Positions 1-7,915 of a DNA stretch of 47,267 nucleotides are shown here, in pieces. The notes beneath the pieces are model-generated. The model saw only the letters and a program-made list of their open reading frames with translations, did not search any database and had not been told where the DNA came from. The stretch's first letter is position 1, and each line of letters starts with the position of its first letter. The stretch covers positions 1-47,267 of the forward strand of contig JADBXZ010000068.1 in NCBI GenBank assembly GCA_020403265.1, written 5' to 3'. A program made the translations under genes and the position numbers. This DNA comes from Bacteroidota bacterium. GTDB taxonomy: Bacteria > Bacteroidota > Bacteroidia > B-17B0 > Aurantibacillaceae.

Positions 1-47
1 ATTTGAACACAGAAGATCTAAAAAAATTTATTGCCAAATATTCGTAA
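1..47 (+). CDS. 3' end of an unidentified CDS
   Basis: An open frame enters the window and stops at TAA (45-47), giving the C-terminal residues LNTEDLKKFIAKYS. This is a plausible lysine-rich protein tail, but 14 residues are too few to assign a family. Its stop codon forms the first bases of the palindromic element at 45-113, and the shared bidirectional terminator at 121-150 follows, so this looks like a real gene end and not a chance frame. The neighbouring lnt gene converges on it from the opposite strand. Confidence 0.5.
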   Translation, partial: LNTEDLKKFIAKYS

Positions 48-113
48 TGGGATGAGGTGGTCGCGAGGCTATGCTCGCGATGGCGAGTTTACCTCGCCAT
101 TCGAATCCCATTA
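45..113. repeat. Palindromic multi-hairpin element (three-way junction)
   Basis: Three perfect inverted repeats nest here. An outer 9-bp stem pairs 45-53 (TAATGGGAT) with 105-113. Inside are a 7-bp hairpin 61-67/74-80 (TCGCGAG, loop GCTATG) and a 7-bp hairpin 81-87/93-99 (TGGCGAG, loop TTTAC). The element is much richer in GC than its surroundings. The right flank TTCGAATCCC recalls a tRNA T-loop, but there is no matching T-stem, D-arm or anticodon arm. It fits a dispersed palindromic element or a structured 3' end of the upstream transcript. I cannot test copy number from one window. Confidence 0.6.
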
Positions 114-120
114 CTTACCC

Positions 121-150
121 AAAAAGTCCTTGAATTTTCAAGGACTTTTT
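121..150. terminator. Bidirectional intrinsic terminator
   Basis: AAAAAGTCCTTGAA (121-134) is complementary to 137-150. The usable stem is about 11-12 bp with a small AT loop, an A-run on the left and a T-run on the right. Genes converge on it from both sides, the upstream + gene and lnt on the - strand, so it can serve both transcripts. The lnt stop codon lies immediately beside it. Confidence 0.85.
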
Positions 151-1740
151 TTATTTCTTGAATTTTAAATAAATCCTAAATAAAAGTAAACAAGTTGAAA
201 ACAAAATAGCGGAATAAGCTATCAAATCACCCATTTTTGAAAAAAAAGTTCTTATGTCATTTGATTTGGTATTAACGGTCATCACAGCCTTTTGCTCATA
301 CTCAGTGGCTTGTTGAATATCACCAAACTCATTGATAAATGCTGACACACCGGTATTGGCACTTCTTACAATTTGTTTCCGCAACTCAATAGCACGCAAC
401 CTGGCATAGTTTAAATGTTGCTTGTAACCCGGCGTATTACCCCACCAGCCATCATTAGTTACAATGGCTACCAAATTGGCGCCGTTTCTTGCATACCCTG
501 TACAATAATCTCCATAAACGCTCTCGTAACAAATAATTGGCGCTACCTTTATTCCATTATTGCAGGTTAAATTTGTTCTGTCTTTTTGGATTCCTAAACT
601 CCCAACTGTACCTTGCAAATTAATGGCTAATTTCTCCAATGGTTTTAAAATTAAAGGAAAAGGCATTTTTTCAACTCCCGGAACCAATTTAGACTTATGG
701 TAAAATGAAACGCCATCTGTATTTAATAAAATGGCTGTATTATACATATCGTAATACATATTGCTGTTAAGGTCTAATCTTGCAGTTAAGCTGGCCTCTG
801 CTTTTGTTTTATAAAACTTATAGGTACTGCCACCTGTAATGATATTTAATTTTGGAAATGCTTTTAATAAACTATCCTTAAACCAATTAATCTCTTCGTA
901 ATCTTCCAAATGATCTTCGTTCATATCATTAATCATAAATGTTTCCGGCAAAACTAAATACCTTGTTTCATTTGTAATTTTGCCTCTTACCTGATTAAGC
1001 ATATTTAAAAACTGTTCGCTAAACTCAATATAAAATTTATCGTTGTAAGGATCTAAATTAGGTTGAACTATTACACATGGTTCTCCTTTACCCTTTTTTG
1101 TTAATGTTGTAGTGCGATAAAATAAAATGCCAAATGAAATAAGCATTGGCAACATAATTAATGCTGCCAATTGATAAATTGGTTTTGATAAAAAGGTTGC
1201 TACTTGTTTTTGCCTAATCAACTGGAAAATGAAAACATTAACGCCTAAAACCCATAAACTTCCGCCACTCACCCCGGTAAATTCATACCACTGTATCCAA
1301 TTTGGGTGATAGGCAAACACATTCCCTAAGGTTAGCCAGGTCCAGCTGATGTCCCATAAAGTATGGCCGTGTTCCCAAGCAAGGTAGATGGGAATTAATA
1401 TCCAAACAGATTTATAAGTCAATTTTAATTTATGAAAAATTAAAAATACCCAGCTCATTAATAAACTGTTGGCAATAAAAGCCATCAATGCCCCACCAAA
1501 AGAAGCGTTTACTACCCACCAAGTCACAATTAAATTCCAAGTTAAAAAAGACAAATACGACAAAGCCCATAATTTGAGGCTGCTTCGTTTGATTAAAGAC
1601 TTATTTGAAGAAAAGTAATCTTCGATAAAAAGTAAAGGGACAAACCCAACAAAAATGAAAAAACTTAAATTAAAATACCAACTACATCCAAGAAGCAAGC
1701 CACTTAATAAGGATAAAAAGATTAATTGTAAACTTTTCAT
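151..1740 (-). CDS. lnt: Apolipoprotein N-acyltransferase
   Basis: Transfers the third acyl chain from a phospholipid to the N-terminal cysteine of diacylglyceryl-lipoproteins, finishing their maturation at the inner membrane. The protein has 529 residues. About six hydrophobic segments fill residues 1-210, a periplasmic nitrilase-like (CN_hydrolase) domain follows to about residue 495, and a final membrane helix ends it. The catalytic triad is readable: E266 in LPETFM, K349 in YHKSKLVP and C404 in PIICYESVYG. The window encodes several probable lipoprotein substrates (Wza, the 6456 protein). The ATG overlaps the stop of the upstream MATE gene as ATGA, so the two are translationally coupled. 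Some Bacteroidota use other N-acylation enzymes, but the complete triad here supports Lnt. Confidence 0.95.
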   Translation of the reverse strand: MKSLQLIFLSLLSGLLLGCSWYFNLSFFIFVGFVPLLFIEDYFSSNKSLIKRSSLKLWALSYLSFLTWNLIVTWWVVNASFGGALMAFIANSLLMSWVFLIFHKLKLTYKSVWILIPIYLAWEHGHTLWDISWTWLTLGNVFAYHPNWIQWYEFTGVSGGSLWVLGVNVFIFQLIRQKQVATFLSKPIYQLAALIMLPMLISFGILFYRTTTLTKKGKGEPCVIVQPNLDPYNDKFYIEFSEQFLNMLNQVRGKITNETRYLVLPETFMINDMNEDHLEDYEEINWFKDSLLKAFPKLNIITGGSTYKFYKTKAEASLTARLDLNSNMYYDMYNTAILLNTDGVSFYHKSKLVPGVEKMPFPLILKPLEKLAINLQGTVGSLGIQKDRTNLTCNNGIKVAPIICYESVYGDYCTGYARNGANLVAIVTNDGWWGNTPGYKQHLNYARLRAIELRKQIVRSANTGVSAFINEFGDIQQATEYEQKAVMTVNTKSNDIRTFFSKMGDLIAYSAILFSTCLLLFRIYLKFKK

Positions 1741-3083
1741 GTACGCTGAAGATTTCTGGCAATTAAGATTCTGATTCTTAAATACAAAGTTAAAGCTACA
1801 AAAATTAAACTAATTAATAAGGCATACCAAATACCATATACACCCATTTTATTTATAAATGCCAATAAATAAGCCAAGGGCAGTGCAATAACCCAATACG
1901 CAATTAAGGTTATCAATGTCGGAAATTTAAAATCCTCTACCCCTCTTAAAACACCAATAAAAACAACCTGCAAACCATCAAATAGCTGAAACATAGCTGC
2001 AATGATTAATAATTTTGAAGTAATGATCGTTATTTGTAAGTCATCTGTAAAGGCATATGGTAAAACCTTGTTTAACAAAATAAAAATCAAAGCACAACTG
2101 CCCATTCCTACGATGATTAATTGAATGGAGGAACGAACAGCTTTTTTTATATTTAACCAATTAGAATCTGCTATACAATTGCCAACAACAATCGTTGTAG
2201 CACTTGAAATGCCACTTCCGAACATGTATGTAAACGCTGCCATATGCAATGCGATGCCATGCGCATCAATTACCTCTTTACCAAAAACACCTGCCATCAA
2301 ACCCGCAATAACAAAAGCTGCTACTTCAAAGGTAAACTGAGCCCCGGAGTTTAAACCATTCTTAACTAAACGCAATAAATCAACTGAATTAATTTTAGCT
2401 TGTTGATAAACACCTTTAATGGAGTTAGTTAATGGCGAATAAAAAATGTACCCTAAAAAAGCAATTCCCATAAAGGAACGAGCGATAAAAGACGCCCATG
2501 CAGAACCCATGTAACCCATCTCCGGAAAAAATGCAACACCGTATATTAGTGCGTAGTTCAATGCAATATTAAGAACGTTACCAATAATGCTTATATATAG
2601 TGCTGGCATTGTTAAGCTTAAGCCTTCACAATACTGTTTACATGTAAAGAATAATGAAACAGGCAACATTGAAAAAATTAATACATTGTAAAATGGTTTA
2701 GCCAACACCACTACCTCTTTCGGCTGTTGCATGTGTGCCAATAACCCAGAGGACAAAAACAAAATAGCAAAACTTACTAAAGCAATAACAAAATTCAGAA
2801 ACAAAGAGTTTTTAAACAGATTTGCTTTTCTAAGCTCATCACTTTCAAATTGTGCAGATGAAACAAGCGGCGTTAACACATAACTTACGCCAATTGCAAA
2901 CACAAGCACTAATGTGTAAAGATTTGCAGCTAAAATACCGGCAGCCTGATGTGTTGGGCTAATTTGTCCCAAAAAAATAGTATCCACCATGTTTGTAACA
3001 ATGTGTCCCATTTGCGTAAGCATTACGGGCCATGCCAATTTGAGCAAATATGCTGAATTTGTATGTGTAGTAGTACTTAACAA
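1737..3083 (-). CDS. MATE family efflux transporter (NorM/DinF-like)
   Basis: Integral membrane antiporter of the multidrug and toxic-compound extrusion family, with about 12 predicted helices in 448 residues, the usual length. The N-terminal helix carries the family pattern NMVDTIFLGQISP, and the second half repeats the fold (for example AAMFQLFDGLQVVFIGVLRG). MATE proteins exchange Na+ or H+ for organic cations or metabolites; the substrate cannot be read here. It is first in a two-gene unit with lnt (4-bp overlap), a pairing I cannot explain functionally. A perfect -7 box (TATCTTTG) lies 12 nt before the ATG, implying a very short leader. Confidence 0.93.
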   Translation of the reverse strand: MLSTTTHTNSAYLLKLAWPVMLTQMGHIVTNMVDTIFLGQISPTHQAAGILAANLYTLVLVFAIGVSYVLTPLVSSAQFESDELRKANLFKNSLFLNFVIALVSFAILFLSSGLLAHMQQPKEVVVLAKPFYNVLIFSMLPVSLFFTCKQYCEGLSLTMPALYISIIGNVLNIALNYALIYGVAFFPEMGYMGSAWASFIARSFMGIAFLGYIFYSPLTNSIKGVYQQAKINSVDLLRLVKNGLNSGAQFTFEVAAFVIAGLMAGVFGKEVIDAHGIALHMAAFTYMFGSGISSATTIVVGNCIADSNWLNIKKAVRSSIQLIIVGMGSCALIFILLNKVLPYAFTDDLQITIITSKLLIIAAMFQLFDGLQVVFIGVLRGVEDFKFPTLITLIAYWVIALPLAYLLAFINKMGVYGIWYALLISLIFVALTLYLRIRILIARNLQRT

Positions 3084-3095
3084 AATTTAAAGAGG

Positions 3096-3103
3096 CAAAG
3101 ATA
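3096..3103 (-). promoter_or_regulatory. -7 box TATCTTTG upstream of the MATE-lnt unit
   Basis: Read on the - strand this matches the Bacteroidota -7 consensus TAnnTTTG exactly and ends 12 nt before the MATE start codon. No convincing TTTG -33 element is present at the right distance, so the call rests on the -7 box and its position. Confidence 0.45.
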
Positions 3104-3127
3104 ATTGTTTTTGTAACTTAGCCACTC

Positions 3128-3712
3128 ATGAATCACCTACAAAAGATAGTTGAAGAAGTGTACGCTAACGGCTACAGCATTCAACCTGATTATTTTGATG
3201 ATGAAACTGTTCTGCAATTACTGACTGCATTTTCTAACTTGCAAGGCCAATTAAAAAAAGCTGCCATTGGTAACCAGGATACAAAAACCATTAATAAAAG
3301 CATAAGATCTGATAAAATTGTGTGGTTAAACGGTGATGAACCAAACATAAAACGAGTTTATGATTGGCTGGATGAATTGCAATTGATGCTCAACCGTAGG
3401 TGTTATTTGGGGATTAACACCCGTGAATTTCATTTTGCAAAGTATGACATCGGAGACTTTTACAAAAAACACAAGGACGCTTTTTCAAATTCTGCAGAAC
3501 GTAAAATAACAATTCTAATATATTTGAACCGAAACTGGGAAAATAATCATGAAGGTGAATTAATTTTGTATGTTAATAATGAAGAGATAAAAGTAAGTCC
3601 AAAGGCAGGCACTGTGGTTGTGTTTGAGAGCCATTTAGAACATGAAGTATTGCCTTCAAAAGCAGAAAGGATAAGCTTTACAGGTTGGCTTAAAAATTCT
3701 AAACACATTTAA
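3128..3712 (+). CDS. 2OG-Fe(II) oxygenase, prolyl 4-hydroxylase/SM-20-like
   Basis: A 194-residue soluble protein with the double-stranded beta-helix motifs of Fe(II)/2-oxoglutarate dioxygenases. The iron triad is H115-x-D117 (in YKKHKDAF) and H172 (in ESHLEHEVLP), and R181 is placed to bind 2-oxoglutarate. The strand RKITILIYLNRNW and the segment PKAGTVVVFES are typical of the prolyl-4-hydroxylase-like group. Such proteins hydroxylate protein side chains, in bacteria sometimes EF-Tu or ribosomal proteins; the substrate is not visible. It is the first gene of a + strand cluster (14-nt gap to the amidohydrolase). A near-consensus -7 box (TAACTTAG) ends 5-6 nt before the ATG. Confidence 0.88.
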   Translation: MNHLQKIVEEVYANGYSIQPDYFDDETVLQLLTAFSNLQGQLKKAAIGNQDTKTINKSIRSDKIVWLNGDEPNIKRVYDWLDELQLMLNRRCYLGINTREFHFAKYDIGDFYKKHKDAFSNSAERKITILIYLNRNWENNHEGELILYVNNEEIKVSPKAGTVVVFESHLEHEVLPSKAERISFTGWLKNSKHI

Positions 3713-3726
3713 ACCAAATCAAATTC

Positions 3727-5013
3727 ATGAAAAGGCGCTTAAAAAAAGAACAAACCAAACTGATTTACATTTTTCTTTTCACATCATTTCTTTTTACAAA
3801 GGCCCAACATACGGTATTAAAAAACCTCAACTTGCTTGATGTGATAAATGGGAAAACCATTACCGGAAAAGCCATCAGCATTCAAAACGGAGTAATAACA
3901 CAAATTGATGAATTAGCGAAAATAGAAATTACAAAATCAACTAAATTAATCGATCTTGAAAATCAATTTGTTTCGCCCGGCTTGTATGATATGCACCTGC
4001 ATTTACCTCATCACCATAAACTGGATACTTTTTTAAATACCATACTGGCCGCGGGTGTAACCAATGTTAGAATTATGTACAGTGAAGAAGATGTAGTGAA
4101 GATGAAGAAACAGATCGACAGTAAGACCATTAAACCAACTATATATTACCCCTATATATTAACCGATTCGGTTGATTTAAACCAACCAACTGAGTTAATG
4201 CGTGTTTTGCGTGAAACAAAATCGAAAGGCTTGCAATTCATTAAATTATATTCGGCACAAACAAGAAACGACTTTTCAGAAACAACCTTTCTAAACTTTA
4301 TGAAAGCCGCTAACGCTTCTGAAATAACTGTTTGCGGTCATTACCCCGGTAAGATTAAATACCCTGTTGTGGCGCAAAGCGGTTTTAAAAGTATAGAGCA
4401 TTTAGCTGTGTTGCCAAACCAAACAGATAGCCTTTTAACAAATTATATAGAGCTAACAAAATTAAATCAACTATATACATGCCCTACTCTTGACTGGTTT
4501 AATATTGCTTACCTTATCCCCTACCCTAAAGGTTATTTGAGTAGAGTGACACTTTACAACGCACCAAAACATTATTTTACTAAATGGCAAAAACAAAACA
4601 AAAAAAATGCGGAAGATTTTTCAATTGATAGTTTAAAAAAATACCAGCCCAAATTTAAAATGGCTTTCGAAAAACGTTTAACTGTGCTGAAAAAATTGCA
4701 TGATGCCGGTTGTTTATTAATAGTTGGCGGAGAGTCAGAGTTGGAATATCAGTTAGAAGGGTTTAATGTGTATGAAGAAATGATGATATGGAAAAAAGCA
4801 GGAATACCTGATGCAGAAATATTAAAAAGCGCAACCTACATACCTAGTACTTTTTTCAAAGAACAAAATCAATATGGCAGCATTGAATTAGGAAAGATAG
4901 CACAGCTCGCCATCTTTTCAAAGAATCCATTAACGAATATTGAAAACATTAAAACCATTCATGCAACTTTTTTAAATAATACTTTACTCCTCAAAAAAGA
5001 TTTACTCAAATGA
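3727..5013 (+). CDS. Secreted amidohydrolase-family protein
   Basis: A 428-residue protein with an N-terminal export signal (hydrophobic residues 11-25, probable cleavage after TKA) and an amidohydrolase TIM barrel, closest in look to imidazolonepropionase/prolidase-like hydrolases. The small beta-sandwich precedes the barrel, and the cyclic part ends with the typical GSIELGKIAQLAIFSKNPL. Metal ligands seen: H90-x-H92 (YDMHLHL), K173 as possible carbamylated lysine (FIKLYS), H205 (CGHYPG) and H225 (SIEHLA). The strand-8 aspartate, normally in a GTDA-like motif, is replaced by VGGESE, so Glu336 would have to take its place. Its stop overlaps the rdgB start as ATGA. Substrate unknown; a peptidase or lactamase-like role outside the cytoplasm is an inference. 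Confidence 0.85.
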   Translation: MKRRLKKEQTKLIYIFLFTSFLFTKAQHTVLKNLNLLDVINGKTITGKAISIQNGVITQIDELAKIEITKSTKLIDLENQFVSPGLYDMHLHLPHHHKLDTFLNTILAAGVTNVRIMYSEEDVVKMKKQIDSKTIKPTIYYPYILTDSVDLNQPTELMRVLRETKSKGLQFIKLYSAQTRNDFSETTFLNFMKAANASEITVCGHYPGKIKYPVVAQSGFKSIEHLAVLPNQTDSLLTNYIELTKLNQLYTCPTLDWFNIAYLIPYPKGYLSRVTLYNAPKHYFTKWQKQNKKNAEDFSIDSLKKYQPKFKMAFEKRLTVLKKLHDAGCLLIVGGESELEYQLEGFNVYEEMMIWKKAGIPDAEILKSATYIPSTFFKEQNQYGSIELGKIAQLAIFSKNPLTNIENIKTIHATFLNNTLLLKKDLLK

Positions 5014-5597
5014 TTATTGTACTTGCCACAGCCAATCAAAATAAAGTGATTGAACTTACTAATTTGTTGCCTCAGGACATTGAATTAAAAAGTTTAAAAG
5101 AGATTGGCATCACCACAGAAATACCAGAAACCGGTTCCACCTTGCGCGAAAATGCTTTTTTAAAAGCAAGCTTTGTAAAAAATCATTTAAAGAAGCAGAA
5201 TCTAAATTATCCTGTACTTTCAGATGACAGTGGTTTAGAAGTTGAGGCGTTGGGTAATGAACCCGGCGTGAACAGTGCGATTTATGCGGGAATACCAAAA
5301 GATGATCAAGCGAATAACCAAAAATTATTAAATGAATTAAAAAAGGTAACCAAAAGGCAAGCAACGTTCAAAACTGTTATATGTTATATTGATGCTGAGG
5401 TTCACTATTTTGAAGGGCATGTAAATGGTACTATTAGCTATGAAGCGAGGGGACAAAACGGTTTCGGCTACGATCCACTATTTATACCGCAAGGATACAG
5501 AAGTACATTTGCTGAATTGAGTCAGGAAATTAAAAATAGTTTGAGTCATCGTGCTCAAGCAATAAAAGCATTTTTGTCGTATATAAAATCAGAATAA
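5010..5597 (+). CDS. rdgB: XTP/dITP diphosphatase (RdgB/HAM1 family)
   Basis: Hydrolyses non-canonical purine triphosphates (dITP, XTP) to monophosphate and pyrophosphate, cleaning the nucleotide pool. The 195-residue length is normal. Family motifs are all present: LATANQNKVIEL at 5-16, E40 of IPETGSTLRENA, SDDSGLEV at 71-78 with metal-binding acidic residues, GFGYDPLFIP near 152 and SHRAQAI near 177. It overlaps the preceding amidohydrolase by 4 bp, so translation is coupled. A 218-bp gap without a clear terminator follows. Confidence 0.95.
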   Translation: MIIVLATANQNKVIELTNLLPQDIELKSLKEIGITTEIPETGSTLRENAFLKASFVKNHLKKQNLNYPVLSDDSGLEVEALGNEPGVNSAIYAGIPKDDQANNQKLLNELKKVTKRQATFKTVICYIDAEVHYFEGHVNGTISYEARGQNGFGYDPLFIPQGYRSTFAELSQEIKNSLSHRAQAIKAFLSYIKSE

Positions 5598-5815
5598 GAA
5601 GTCTAGTTAAAATTATAAATTGACGGAAATATGAAGCTCACAAAATAAAACAATCGTGCTATTAATTAGTTCCGCAAAAAAAATCCTATATCCTAAGGTT
5701 TTGATTAAAATAAATTTTGGCGAGCAATAACCACAAACTTAACCGCTTAGTAAATTAATAGTAGTGGTCAAAATTTAATACAAAATAGATTTATTATTAA
5801 CTTAAAACATCAAAA

Positions 5816-6469
5816 ATGAAAAAAATTCTTGTTGTTCTTACAACTATTTTAACATTAAGTGTTAATGCAACGCAAGTAGCTCATTATCTATACTGCACAA
5901 GGGCCGGTCAGGCTTGGATTATGGATCAACTTGGCAATTCAGTTCCTGCTGGAGGCTGCGCCGGCGGGCCTTGGGCGATACAACTTGACTTGGTAATGCC
6001 AACAGGAAACCCCACTGTACTGGAAGCCAGCCCTGCTATTTATGATGCGCTCAATACCCCTCCTTCGAATCCGTCTGCCACTCCTTCAGATGAAGAGTTA
6101 GATGAAATGAGAACTGCAATAAATAAAAACCCTGTTAAAGTTTGGGTAAATCCTTTAAGATTAACAGCGGCAGCTTATGCGATTATTTATGGCGGAACTT
6201 CAAATCTTCCTTTATTTTTTGCTAATACTTCGAGCATACCCGAAAATAACGGCAATTTATTATCATTATACTCAAATGGTGACAGAGAAATTACGATTAC
6301 CTACAAGCGAATTGATTTAACTACTATTGGTTCTGAAAAAATAACAGTTGTGAGAGGATCTAATTCAAAACCATTAAATACCGAGACTCTACCTGATGGA
6401 ACATATGTAATTACAATTTCCACAAAAGAAGGTTATTCTGTAAATTTAACTATTTATGTTAATCATTAA
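5816..6469 (+). CDS. Unrecognised exported protein
   Basis: A 217-residue protein beginning with a clean signal peptide (MKKILVVLTTILTLSVNA, probable cleavage before TQ). I do not recognise a family. The mature part has only two cysteines (in YLYCTRAG and GGCAGGPW), which could form a disulphide; a Pro/Ser/Thr-rich linker near 78-95; and a beta-rich C-terminus ending DGTYVITISTKEGYSV..., which resembles a small immunoglobulin-like strand pair. It does not have a standard full-length T9SS sorting domain. The next gene overlaps its end by 14 bp, so the two are probably made together. An imperfect -7 box (TAGATTTA) sits about 22 nt before the ATG. Confidence 0.7.
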   Translation: MKKILVVLTTILTLSVNATQVAHYLYCTRAGQAWIMDQLGNSVPAGGCAGGPWAIQLDLVMPTGNPTVLEASPAIYDALNTPPSNPSATPSDEELDEMRTAINKNPVKVWVNPLRLTAAAYAIIYGGTSNLPLFFANTSSIPENNGNLLSLYSNGDREITITYKRIDLTTIGSEKITVVRGSNSKPLNTETLPDGTYVITISTKEGYSVNLTIYVNH

Positions 6470-6995
6470 ATCCAGATTTACCTTTGTTTTTATTACGATT
6501 CTAATTTTATTAGGTTGCAAGTCTGAAAAACAGATTCAGCAATTAAAAAACCATCTTCTATTAACAGAAGATGGTTTTTATTTTCGTAAAAATGAAATAT
6601 ATTCGTCAGATGAATACCTACTTTTAAAATTTTATAAAAATGGTCATTTATCTGAGTTATCAACTAGTCAAAATAACTTAGGTATATTAAAAAACTCAAA
6701 AGATCTTACCTGTCTACTTGACGAGTTAAGCAATCCTCCGACCAATTATTATCTTGTTAAAGGTGATTCTATATTTTTCAAGAAAAAGGCTTGGGATTCA
6801 TACGAATATGCCAATCTCAAATTTGAATGCAAGACTTACAAAGATTCAATTGTAGCAAAAATCACTCCAATTGATTACTATGATTCTACTAATGCCAGTG
6901 TAAATAAGCATCCGAAATCTATAATTGCAACATACCTATATAAAGCGGCAAAATGCGATACTTCTAAAATTCTAAAAATACCACAAAAAAATTAA
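6456..6995 (+). CDS. Unrecognised lipoprotein
   Basis: A 179-residue protein with a basic start, a hydrophobic stretch and a lipobox (ILLGC, Cys21), so it should be lipid-anchored. The mature part is lysine-rich and of no family I recognise; it has further cysteines (for example LTCLL, FECKT, AKCDT). The ATG lies inside the end of the preceding gene (14-bp overlap, different frame), and there is no later in-frame ATG before the lipobox. Oddly, codons about 31-42 are written on a 14-bp perfect hairpin followed by a T-rich tract, an intrinsic terminator in appearance. The pair could be an effector/partner or surface protein with its lipoprotein, but that is guesswork. Confidence 0.65.
   Translation: MLIIKSRFTFVFITILILLGCKSEKQIQQLKNHLLLTEDGFYFRKNEIYSSDEYLLLKFYKNGHLSELSTSQNNLGILKNSKDLTCLLDELSNPPTNYYLVKGDSIFFKKKAWDSYEYANLKFECKTYKDSIVAKITPIDYYDSTNASVNKHPKSIIATYLYKAAKCDTSKILKIPQKN
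6546..6583 (+). terminator. Terminator-like hairpin inside the lipoprotein CDS
   Basis: The left arm AAAAACCATCTTCT (6546-6559) pairs perfectly with 6566-6579, with loop ATTAAC and a downstream T-rich tract (TTTTTATTTT). By sequence it is a textbook intrinsic terminator, but it lies about 90 nt into the lipoprotein gene. It would end transcripts of the 5816 gene unless ribosomes translating 6456 open the stem. Confidence 0.65.
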
Positions 6996-7517
6996 TCATT
7001 TATAGCAAAATTAAAAATTAATATTATTAACCAATTTGTTGATTACAAAATGGGGAGCCAACAATTAAACCTTAAGGATATTTCTTTTCCTCAATTTACT
7101 GATTATCCGAAAGAAAGAAAATATTAATTTTGAAACTCTATTCACAAATCTTGAAATTGTATTAACCGTAAATAGATAGTTGGATTGAAAATATCGTCCG
7201 AAACCTTTACTCTCTAACTTGATTTGCTTGACTTATACCGCTGTAATATTTCCTACTGCATAGCAGTTGAAGTTTTTTGCAAATAATTTAGTCGTGTCAA
7301 TGATTTCAAGCCAATCCTGTGCTTAAAAAAAGGTCTACTGTCTATTTACGGATTAAGTCATTTTTTTAAATAGATTTTATCGAAAAAATCCATTCTTAAA
7401 CAAATATTCCTAAAATTCTATTTCTTAGAATAGAAACTAAAATAAATTATACAAGACAAATCTTAATACACTCTGCTATTTTCTGTGGAACTTGTTATCC
7501 ATAAAATCCAAGTCATG
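6996..7517. other. 522-bp AT-rich region without a recognisable gene
   Basis: No ORF of convincing length is present on either strand. A 25-codon frame starts at the ATG near 7049 and stops quickly. On the - strand a frame of about 85 codons is broken by a stop and resembles no family I know. The notable structure is the long-spaced inverted repeat at 7166-7180/7337-7351. It may be a decayed gene or small mobile element. Confidence 0.5.
7166..7351. repeat. Imperfect 15-bp inverted repeat, 156 bp apart
   Basis: 7166-7180 (CCGTAAATAGATAGT) is the reverse complement of 7337-7351 (ACTGTCTATTTACGG) with a single mismatch. No transposase lies between the arms. The arrangement could mark a MITE-like remnant; no target-site duplication is obvious. 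Confidence 0.35.
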
Positions 7518-7913
7518 TTAATTTCGCAAAAAAATTCTATCCTTTCCGTCAAAAAAGGGCGCCTGAACACTTATCACTTTTAAAGCTTTTTTGCCTTTCT
7601 TTACAACGCTGTGACCTGTACCTTTCGGTATAAAAATAACATCTCCTTTTTTTATGAAATAGGTTTTCGTTCCTAACTGCATTTCACCTTCTCCTTCTAA
7701 CACAGTGATTTGCTCAGAATGAAATTCATGTTTATGCAATTTAACATGGTCTTTAATTACAATGCAAAAACTACTACTGAGAGAATCAGCCCCTATCGGA
7801 TAGACATAAATAGCGCTTTTTGTTTTAGCACCAATGGTATCGGTGTTTATTACTATTTGTGCGTTTAACGAACACAAAAAAGCAAAACAGGCCAATAAAC
7901 AAACTAGTCTCAC
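7518..7913 (-). CDS. Exported single-domain cupin
   Basis: A 131-residue protein with a signal peptide (MRLVCLLACFAFLCSLNA) and one Cupin_2 beta-barrel. Motif 1 is KLHKHEFHSEQITVLEGEGE, giving probable metal ligands H60, H62 and E67. Motif 2 is FIPKGTGHSVVKKG with H101. Single cupins of this type bind a metal or small ligand; the substrate cannot be read. The start is GTG at 7911-7913, placed 2 nt after the stop of the upstream GT-C/TPR gene, which suggests coupling in one transcript. Confidence 0.85.
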   Translation of the reverse strand: MRLVCLLACFAFLCSLNAQIVINTDTIGAKTKSAIYVYPIGADSLSSSFCIVIKDHVKLHKHEFHSEQITVLEGEGEMQLGTKTYFIKKGDVIFIPKGTGHSVVKKGKKALKVISVQAPFFDGKDRIFLRN

Positions 7914-7915
7914 GA

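Noticed and set aside
45-113. Possible tRNA gene because of TTCGAATCCC and a paired outer stem
   Set aside because: No T-stem pairs around that sequence, and D-arm and anticodon arm are missing; the hairpins do not follow tRNA geometry.
5699-5719. Promoter TTTTG...TAAATTTTG before the 5816 gene
   Set aside because: The two elements are only 7 nt apart, far too close for -33/-7 boxes.
7040-7330. Decayed transposase or hidden gene
   Set aside because: Short frames on both strands (about 25 and 85 codons, the latter interrupted) show no recognisable motif.
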